Source of the DNA: Firmicutes bacterium CAG:145
GTDB lineage: Bacteria > Bacillota > Clostridia > Peptostreptococcales > Anaerovoracaceae
DNA: 38,344 nucleotides
Assembly: GCA_000435715.1 (NCBI GenBank)
Contig: FR882597.1
Location: 35,007-73,350 of the forward strand
Direction of reading: 5' to 3'
Each line of letters starts with the position of its first letter. The first letter of the stretch is position 1. Of this stretch, positions 32,141 through 38,344 are shown one piece after another. A program made the translations under genes and the position numbers. Below the pieces are notes generated by a model, which saw only the letters and a list, made by a program, of their open reading frames with translations, was not told the DNA's origin and searched no databases.

Positions 32141-32346
32141 GCCTGTTCCGAGGGCAAAGCCCGAGGAACAGGCAACCACCGGCTATGCCGGCGAGATTAA
32201 TAGCCTTAGGAAAAATATCCTCCTGTGATAAGATAGAAAAGGTTCGCCGACCAAACTGTCAAGGCAAGGAGGATATGTCATGAAAGGCAGCAATAGTTTG
32301 GGCACACGCCAAATGGAACTGTAAGTACTACATTGAACTCATCATG
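32141..32346 (+). mobile_element. IS200/IS605-family remnant (left end and start of tnpA)
   Basis: A 9-bp stem (GCCTGTTCC 32141-32149 with GGAACAGGC 32165-32173) is followed by the small hairpin CCGGC-TAT-GCCGG (32179-32191), similar to the subterminal hairpins of IS200-like elements. After a site AAGGAGGATATGTC, an ATG at 32280 opens MKGSNSL; one extra base at about 32301 shifts the frame, which then reads AHAKWNCKYYIELIM until a TGA at 32347. This is the N-terminus of a Y1 transposase (pattern HxKWNCKYHIVF). The HUH catalytic part is missing. It is dead and truncated. Confidence 0.7.
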
Positions 32347-32461
32347 TGACATTTTCGGTTTAAAGGAAAAATTTTTCAAAAAAACTGTAACGAAACGGCA
32401 ACTTGCCAGTATTAGTTATAAAAAGAGTCACATGAATTTTATCCTATGGAGTAAAACAGCT

Positions 32462-33139
32462 ATGAAAATTAAAGTAAAAAGATCTTTATTAACAGCCCTT
32501 TGCCTCACGCTGGCAGTGGCGCTGTTTATTACAGGCTGCACGGGAAACGGGGAGACCACCGGCGGCGAAGCCGATGGTGAGAATAAGGATAAGACAGTCC
32601 TCGCAGAAGGGAGTATACGCTATGCCGAGCTTGATGAGAAGAGTGCAGAATCTGTCGAATATTTTATAGATGAATACGGACTCTACGAATATAAAGCTCC
32701 AGATGAGGCTATGCGTATGAAGCTTGTGAGATTTTCTTATGAGAATGAGGAACTTACAGATCATGAGATATGCGCTATAGATTTTTCCGAAATGAAAAAT
32801 CTCAGAGAAGGGACGATTGCGCTTTGTATGACAGGAGAGGACAAGTACAGAGTGACGGTCAGCCCTGATAAGAGAGCCGAAGACGGCGCCGGCGGCAAGC
32901 AGGTTTATACCGACATAGAACTCCCGTCATATATCGGAGAAAAAGGAAGCTGCAGAGCCGACTCCACCGTGAAGAATTTTGATGAGGAAAAAATAGAGAT
33001 TGATAAGCAGTACAGACTGTATGAGGTGAATGTATACGAAGCCGGCCCTGCCGCCACCGGAGAAGGAGAAACCGCTTTAAAAGATGACGAAGTCAGGCCT
33101 GCGGCCACAAGAGGCATATACGTAGTTTTCAGTCTGTAA
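32462..33139 (+). CDS. Putative lipoprotein of unknown function
   Basis: This 225-residue protein has an N-terminal lipoprotein signal ending in FITGC, with the lipidated Cys at residue 26, followed by a Gly- and Glu-rich linker. The rest is acidic and I recognise no domain. I start at the ATG at 32462 (MKIKVKRSLL) because it gives a proper signal peptide; an open frame reaches back to 32333 through the IS remnant. GGAG lies 11 bases before. A strong terminator follows at 33199. It appears to be a single-gene unit. Confidence 0.7.
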   Translation: MKIKVKRSLLTALCLTLAVALFITGCTGNGETTGGEADGENKDKTVLAEGSIRYAELDEKSAESVEYFIDEYGLYEYKAPDEAMRMKLVRFSYENEELTDHEICAIDFSEMKNLREGTIALCMTGEDKYRVTVSPDKRAEDGAGGKQVYTDIELPSYIGEKGSCRADSTVKNFDEEKIEIDKQYRLYEVNVYEAGPAATGEGETALKDDEVRPAATRGIYVVFSL

Positions 33140-33198
33140 AGGGAGCGGCACGGCCCTTGCTCACAGAGTAAGAAAGCGGCAACTTCATATGAGATTCG

Positions 33199-33229
33199 AG
33201 TCCCGGGAAAACCCCGGGACTTATTTTTA
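33199..33229 (+). terminator. Terminator after the lipoprotein gene
   Basis: AGTCCCGGG (33199-33207) pairs perfectly with CCCGGGACT (33213-33221), then TATTTTT. Confidence 0.9.
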
Positions 33230-33239
33230 GTCAATGTGA

Positions 33240-33268
33240 TTGTGGCCTTTATGTATATGTGATAAAAT
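33240..33268 (+). promoter_or_regulatory. Promoter of the broken flavin reductase gene
   Basis: TTGTGG (33240-33245), 17-nt spacer, TAAAAT (33263-33268), 33 bp before the ATG. Confidence 0.5.
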
Positions 33269-33301
33269 CAAGATGACCAACTATAAAGAAAAGAGCAGGT
33301 T

Positions 33302-34351
33302 ATGAATAAGAAATACGACGTGATAATAATCGGAGCAGGACCCGCCGGGATCTCCGCCGCCTTAAACCTTCAGAAACTGGGAAAGAAAAATATCCTCGTG
33401 ATAGAGAGATACGTTTTCCCCAGGTACAAGTGCTGCGCAGGATATATAACGGGCAAGACAAAAAAGAATACGCCAGATTAGGTCTCGACACGGATAAAGT
33501 CAACTATTCGCTCATCAGAGACTTCGGAATATTCTACAGATCCCGGAAGAGACAAGACATACAAAATAAATTTCTGTATACCAACAGATATATCGACCGG
33601 GTAGAATTAGACAACGCGTTTTTCAGGCTGGCTAAAGAGAAGGGGATAGAGATAAAAGAAAATACAGCTATAAAGAATCACGACGCAGATTCCTGTCTTC
33701 TCGTCACTTCCGATGACGAAAGCCTCGCTTATGATAAGCTGATCTTTGCAGACGGCGCCAGCGGCTACGGAAGCAGATATAAGACTGACGGACTTAAAAA
33801 TATCGCCATGCAGATGGTGTTTGACAGCGACAGACAGGAAGAGATACAGATACACTTTGGAATAACCCAAAGAGGATACGGCTGGGTCAGCTCATTTGGC
33901 GGCAAGACTAACGTGGGCCTGACCGACGTGTATGAGACCCCTCTGTCAATTATACCGAGGAATTTCAGCGATTTTTGGATATTCTGGGCACAGAAGCCGA
34001 TACCGGCCGGCTCAGAGGAGCCTTCACACCTATCGGCGTAAGCGATCCGATCTTGGGTGAAAAGATATATTATGTGGGCGATGCGGTAGGAGCCTGCGAC
34101 CCCTTGACGCTTTCGGGGCTGCGATATGCTTTGAGAGGCGCAGAGGAATGTGCCCGGGCTATTGCCCTGGGCAGAGACGAGATATATATAGAATATATAA
34201 AAAAACTGAAGAGAAGATTCACATTTATGAGAGCTATGCAAAAGATCTTTTATCTGAGATTTTGTATGTACTGCGTGTTCAACATAGGGTGCCGTTTTTT
34301 CGGCAGTTGATCGCCGCGGTATTCAACAATTTCTTTGTAAACAAAAAGTGA
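33302..34351 (+). pseudogene. Geranylgeranyl reductase-like flavoprotein, broken by frameshifts
   Basis: The frame begins MNKKYDVIIIGAGPAGISAA, an FAD dinucleotide-binding motif (GxGxxG), and carries KCCAGYITGK, the cysteine-rich loop of the geranylgeranyl reductase family. It is then lost at an A6 run (33460-33465): KTKK should continue as EYARLGLDTDK, found in the next frame. A second shift lies near 33945-33955 (VYETPLS, then EEFQRFLDILGTE in the third frame), after which comes YVGDAVGACDPLTLSGLRYA. A third lies between about 34230 and 34290, before VPFFRQLIAAVFNNFF. Each is a net loss of one base. Intact, it would be about 350 residues. Either a young pseudogene or sequence errors. Confidence 0.8.
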
Positions 34352-34393
34352 CCATGCCTCGTAAAAACGATTTTAAGCGAACACACATAAACA

Positions 34394-34422
34394 TTGAAAA
34401 TTCAATGAATTTGATATATAAT
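34394..34422 (+). promoter_or_regulatory. Promoter of prfB
   Basis: TTGAAA (34394-34399), 17-nt spacer, perfect TATAAT (34417-34422). The transcript would begin with a GC-rich hairpin, GCGCCG (34441-34446) with CGGCGC (near 34453-34458). Confidence 0.7.
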
Positions 34423-34491
34423 AATATATTAGCAGATTTTGCGCCGCAGCCGCGGCGCGAGCCGCTTATTTCAAGAAAAGGAGTGAGACTT

Positions 34492-35593
34492 ATGATACAG
34501 TTTGACGGTATCAGGGCAGCTCTTCCCGAGATGGAAAAGACCCTGAAAGAAGTCGGTGACTCTCTTTGACCTGGCTGAAATTAAAGCCGAACTGGAGAGA
34601 ACTGACAGAGAGATAGAACAAGAGGACTTCTGGAACGATTTGGAATACGCCCAGAAAGTCATGAAAAAGAAGAAGACCATGGAGAGCACTATAGAAGCGA
34701 TGAATGCTCTCACGTCGGCCTTCAAAGATATAGAAGAACTTATAGAAATGGCAGAAGAGGAAGACGACGAATCCATGGCACCGGAGATACAGAGCATGTT
34801 CGACAAGCTCAGAGAAGACCTTGCGGCCATGAGGGTGAAGACTCTTCTCACAGGCAAATATGACGGCTGCGGAGCCATAGTATCCATACATGCGGGCACG
34901 GGAGGAGTGGACGCCATGGACTGGGCTTCTATGCTGCTGAGGATGTACACCAGATGGTGCGAAAAAAAAGGCTACAGCGTAAAGATGATCGACCTGCAGG
35001 ATGATACTGAAGCCGGCATCAAGAGCGCCACACTTATAGTAGAAGGAGAAAACGCCTACGGCTATCTCAAAAACGAAAAGGGAGTCCACAGGCTGGTGAG
35101 AATATCGCCTTTCAACGCGGCAGGCAAGAGACAGACTTCCTTCGCTCAGCTTGAGGTGGTGCCTGAGATCGAAGAAGATCTTTCGGTGGAGATAGATCCG
35201 GAAGATCTGAGAATAGATACCTACAGGAGCAGCGGCGCAGGCGGTCAGCACGTAAATAAGACTGATTCGGCCATAAGAATAACCCATCTGCCCACCAATA
35301 TAGTAGTCACATGTCAAAATGAGAGGAGCCAGCACCAGAATAAAGAGATGGCTATGAAAATACTCATGTCCAAGCTGGCCGAACTCAAGGAGCAGGAACA
35401 CAAGGAGAACCTCAGAGAACTCAAGGGAGACTATTCTATGAACACCTGGGGATCCCAGATCCGTTCTTATGTATTCCAGCCGTATACCATGGTCAAGGAT
35501 CACAGAACGGGAGCCGAAACTGCCAATGTAGGCGCCGTGATGGACGGAGATCTGGATTACTTCATAAACGAAAAACTTAAACACAAGGAATAA
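34492..35593 (+). CDS. prfB: Peptide chain release factor 2, with programmed +1 frameshift
   Basis: RF2 ends translation at UGA and UAA. Frame one reads MIQFDGIRAALPEMEKTLKE and ends at CTT TGA (34564-34569); the family sequence continues in the +1 frame from GAC at 34568 (DLAEIKAELERTDREI), giving 366 residues in all. A GGTGA (34555-34559) that can pair with the 16S 3' end stands just before the slippery CTT. Later motifs are the GGQ motif in SSGAGGQHVNKTDSAIRI, which triggers hydrolysis, and VHRLVRISPFNAAGKRQTSF. The start has site AAAAGGAGTGAG. Low RF2 lets the ribosome slip, so the protein controls its own synthesis. Confidence 0.95.
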
Positions 35594-35595
35594 AT

Positions 35596-37770
35596 ATGGA
35601 TATAATCAAAAAAATAGCTGCCGAATTTAAAGTAAAGACGGAGCAGGTGGAAAACACCGTAGGGCTCATAGATGAAGGGAACACCATTCCCTTCATAGCC
35701 CGATACAGAAAAGAGGTTACCGGCGGCCTCAGCGACGTTATCCTCAGAGATATGGACGAGAGACTGAAATATCTCAGAGGTCTCGAAGAGAGAAAAGAAG
35801 AAGTAATAAGGCTTATCGACGAACAGGGAAAGCTTACGCCCGATTTGCAGGAACAGATAGAAAAAGCCGAAGTCCTTCAGCGAGTGGAAGATCTGTATAA
35901 GCCTTTTAAGCAGAAGAAAGCCACCAGAGCTTCCAAAGCCAGAGAAAAGGGTCTGGAACCGCTGGCGATGCTGATATATGCGCAGCTTAAGACGGAGGGA
36001 ACACCCGAGGAGGAGGCAGAGGCCTTCGTAGATCCGGAAAAAGATGTGAACACTGCAGAAGAAGCGCTGGCAGGAGCCACGGATATAATAGCGGAGATGA
36101 TAGCAGACGATCCCGATATGACCGAAGAGATCAGAAATTTAACGTATCAGACGGGACTCATATCTACAGAGGCGGTCGATCCTGAGGAGAAGACCGTCTA
36201 CGACATGTATTACGGCAAGACAGAAGCCATCAGCAAGATTCCAAATCACAGAGTTCTGGCCGTAAACCGGGGCGAAAAGGAAAAGAAGCTGAAAGTCAAA
36301 GTGACGGCAGATCAGGAAAGTATTCATCAGATCATCGCCGGCGAGGTCATTAAGAATCACAAATCCATATTCACGGAAATTTTAAACGACACCATTATAG
36401 ACGCGTATAAGAGGCTTATAGCGCCGTCGATTGAGAGGGAGATGCGCAACCTTCTGACCGAGAGAGCCGAAGGCGAGGCCATAAAGATTTTCGCGAAAAA
36501 TACGGAGAGTCTCCTGATGGTTCCCCCTGTAAAAGACAAGAACGTGCTGAGCATAGACCCTGGATACAGGACAGGCTGCAAGGTAGCTGTGCTGGATGGC
36601 ACTGGCAAGCTCAAGGCTTATACCACCATATATCCGACTCAGCCGAAAAACGACATAAAGGGCACAGAAGCCACCCTTAAAAAACTGGTGGAAAAGTATG
36701 AGGTAGACGTGATCGTCATAGGAAACGGCACTGCTTCCAGAGAAACGGAAGAGGTGGTAGCCGATTTCATCAGAAAAAACGGGTATGCCATACAGTACAC
36801 CATAGTCAACGAAGCCGGGGCTTCTGTATATTCCGCTTCCAAGCTGGCTGCTGAAGAATATCCGGATCTGGACGTCACCACCAGGGGAGCCATGTCGCTG
36901 GGAAGAAGGCTTCAAGACCCGCTGGCCGAGCTGGTCAAGATAGACCCAAGAAGCATAGGAGTAGGCCAGTATCAGCACGACATGAATCAGAAGCTTCTGG
37001 CCGCAGCCTTAGGCAATGTGGTAGAAGACTGCGTCAACAGAGTGGGCGTGGATCTGAACACAGCCTCACCGTCCCTGCTTTCATATGTGGCAGGTATCAA
37101 CGGAGCTATAGCTAAAAATATAGTCGCCTACAGAGAAGAGAACGGCAGGTTCACCGACAGAAAGCAGCTGATGAAGGTCTCAAAGCTGGGCGAAAAAGCG
37201 TTCAACCAGTCCGCAGGCTTCCTGAGAATCGCAGGAGGAAGCGAACCTCTGGACTCTACTTCCGTACACCCTGAATCCTACAAGGCCGCCAAGGCGATGA
37301 TGGAAAAACTGGGAATAGACTCCGCCGCAATAACCGGAGGAGGAGATAAGTCCATAGAAGAAAAGATTAAAAAAGTCTACGGAGAAAAAACTCTCACTAA
37401 ATGTATATCAGCGATGGCCTCAGAACTTTGCATAGGAGAAATGACTCTGACGGATATAATAGAAGAAATGAAAAAACCGGCCAGAGACCCAAGAGAAGAC
37501 GCACCGCCGGTAATATTCAGAAACGACGTGAAGAGCTTTGAAGATCTCAAGGTTGATATGGAACTCGAGGGAACGGTGCGCAACGTGGTGGACTTCGGCG
37601 CATTTGTGGATATAGGAGTAAAGAGCGACGGTCTGGTACACATATCGCAGATGAGCGATAAGTATGTAAAACACCCGATGGACATCGTTTCAGTAGGAGA
37701 CACGGTAAAGGTGAAGATAATTTCTATAGATCACGAGAAGATGAAAATAGGACTGACGATGAAGTTATAA
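35596..37770 (+). CDS. tex: Tex-family RNA-binding transcription accessory protein
   Basis: This 724-residue protein has the full Tex order: an N-terminal helical Tex domain (EGNTIPFIARYRKEVTGGLS), a YqgF/RNase H-like domain (about 325-450; VLSIDPGYRTGCKVAVLD), a helix-hairpin-helix pair (about 490-560; ASPSLLSYVAGINGAIAKNI), and a C-terminal S1 domain (about 650-722; LEGTVRNVVDFGAFVDIGVK). Tex binds nucleic acid and influences transcription; the exact job is not known. The start lies 2 bp after the prfB stop, and the HAD gene starts 10 bp after its stop. Confidence 0.94.
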   Translation: MDIIKKIAAEFKVKTEQVENTVGLIDEGNTIPFIARYRKEVTGGLSDVILRDMDERLKYLRGLEERKEEVIRLIDEQGKLTPDLQEQIEKAEVLQRVEDLYKPFKQKKATRASKAREKGLEPLAMLIYAQLKTEGTPEEEAEAFVDPEKDVNTAEEALAGATDIIAEMIADDPDMTEEIRNLTYQTGLISTEAVDPEEKTVYDMYYGKTEAISKIPNHRVLAVNRGEKEKKLKVKVTADQESIHQIIAGEVIKNHKSIFTEILNDTIIDAYKRLIAPSIEREMRNLLTERAEGEAIKIFAKNTESLLMVPPVKDKNVLSIDPGYRTGCKVAVLDGTGKLKAYTTIYPTQPKNDIKGTEATLKKLVEKYEVDVIVIGNGTASRETEEVVADFIRKNGYAIQYTIVNEAGASVYSASKLAAEEYPDLDVTTRGAMSLGRRLQDPLAELVKIDPRSIGVGQYQHDMNQKLLAAALGNVVEDCVNRVGVDLNTASPSLLSYVAGINGAIAKNIVAYREENGRFTDRKQLMKVSKLGEKAFNQSAGFLRIAGGSEPLDSTSVHPESYKAAKAMMEKLGIDSAAITGGGDKSIEEKIKKVYGEKTLTKCISAMASELCIGEMTLTDIIEEMKKPARDPREDAPPVIFRNDVKSFEDLKVDMELEGTVRNVVDFGAFVDIGVKSDGLVHISQMSDKYVKHPMDIVSVGDTVKVKIISIDHEKMKIGLTMKL

Positions 37771-37780
37771 GAGGAGAGAC

Positions 37781-38344
37781 ATGATAAAATCTATAATATT
37801 TGATTTTGACGGAACGCTGGTCAATACCAACGACGTCATAATTGAAGCCTGGCAGCATACATACAGACATTACGGACAAGATGAAAAACCGGTTGAACAT
37901 ATAACTAAATGCTTCGGCGAACCTCTCTTGGTAACTATGGCAAGAGAATTTCCGCAGGTAGATCCTGAGGAGAGCGCTCAAGTTTACAGAGACCGCCAGA
38001 TAGCCAAAGCGGAGGAGCTGGTAACGCTGTTTGACGATATACCGGATCTCCTTTCGGCTCTCAGAGAAGCGGGATACAAGATCGGTATAGTCACGTCCAG
38101 GACGAGACAGTCCACCCTCGGATATCTCAGACAGTTTAAAATAACAGAATATTTCGACGGCATAGTGACGTGCGACGATACAGACAAGCATAAACCCGAT
38201 CCGGCTCCGGTGCTCATGGGACTTAAGAAACTGGATACGGCTGCTGAAGAAGCTCTGATGATAGGAGACAGCTCCTTCGATATGAAGAGCGCCAACAATG
38301 CCGGAGTAAAGACGGTCCTGGTGGGCTGGAGAGTGGCTGCCGCC
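37781..38344 (+). CDS. HAD-family phosphatase, PpaX/Gph-like (partial, runs off the window)
   Basis: The first 188 residues of a haloacid dehalogenase-type phosphatase. Motif I is DFDGTL (nucleophile Asp at residue 8, acid/base Asp at 10), motif II is VTSR, the motif III lysine lies in KHKPDP, and motif IV is GDSSFD. A helical cap lies between about residues 15 and 85. It resembles PpaX pyrophosphatase or phosphoglycolate phosphatase; the two cannot be told apart here. The start follows GAGGAGAGAC and is ten bases behind tex. The last few tens of residues are missing because the window ends. Confidence 0.87.
   Translation, partial: MIKSIIFDFDGTLVNTNDVIIEAWQHTYRHYGQDEKPVEHITKCFGEPLLVTMAREFPQVDPEESAQVYRDRQIAKAEELVTLFDDIPDLLSALREAGYKIGIVTSRTRQSTLGYLRQFKITEYFDGIVTCDDTDKHKPDPAPVLMGLKKLDTAAEEALMIGDSSFDMKSANNAGVKTVLVGWRVAAA

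Noticed and set aside
34511..35584. 357-codon minus-strand frame opposite prfB
   Set aside because: Shadow frame; the sequence is fully explained by RF2.

Overview
The window looks like a chromosomal segment of an anaerobic Gram-positive of the class Clostridia. The signs are butyrate kinase, strong AGGAGG-type ribosome binding sites, TTGACA/TATAAT promoters with 17-nt spacing, T-tailed intrinsic terminators, an ECF-type BioY transporter, a YtrA-type GntR regulator, and frequent ATA and AGA codons. A butyrate-forming Eubacteriales lineage (Anaerovoracaceae-like) is my guess; I cannot place genus or species. No rRNA, tRNA or CRISPR array was seen.

Layout. 1-5483: a membrane-tailed XRE regulator, a 430-bp non-coding repeat (copy A), then a tight run of nfo, buk, an azoreductase-like flavoprotein, a CmpB-like membrane protein and a phosphohexomutase. 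5484-8407: the methionine ABC transporter metNIQ, preceded by its own promoter, a 31-codon leader peptide with eight Met codons in twelve, a candidate antiterminator and a strong terminator. 8408-10190: an AT-richer patch with an unknown protein, a Dph6-like ATP pyrophosphatase and a possible recombinase scrap. 10207-14471 (minus strand): an operon for the late steps of cobamide assembly (a TIM-barrel epimerase-like gene, cobT, cobU, cobS, a shortened cobU paralogue, cobC). 14551-14945: repeat copy B, inverted. 15061-21298: a DMT exporter, an HD protein, a purine permease, a phosphoribosyltransferase, a small unknown protein, an MFS transporter and a hotdog thioesterase. 21393-22969 (minus): bioY and birA. 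23143-27357: repeat copy C, a CNNM/CorC protein and secA. 27463-31708: a decayed small ORF, a small membrane protein, and a GntR-ABC operon with a clear 12-bp inverted-repeat operator. 31709-34351: a structured intergenic region, an IS200/IS605 remnant, a lipoprotein and a flavin reductase broken by three frameshifts. 34394-38344: prfB with its +1 programmed frameshift, tex, and a HAD phosphatase cut by the window edge.

Most notable are two things. (1) An apparently complete ribosome-mediated methionine attenuator ahead of metNIQ: stalling at the Met codons would leave free a segment that pairs with the base of the terminator stem. Methionine transport in Firmicutes is usually controlled by S-box or T-box RNAs, and neither is seen here. 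(2) A family of structured non-coding repeats (A, B, C). In all three copies the same end lies just upstream of a gene reading in the same direction, and the short copy C looks like a solo version of a longer element flanked by direct repeats.
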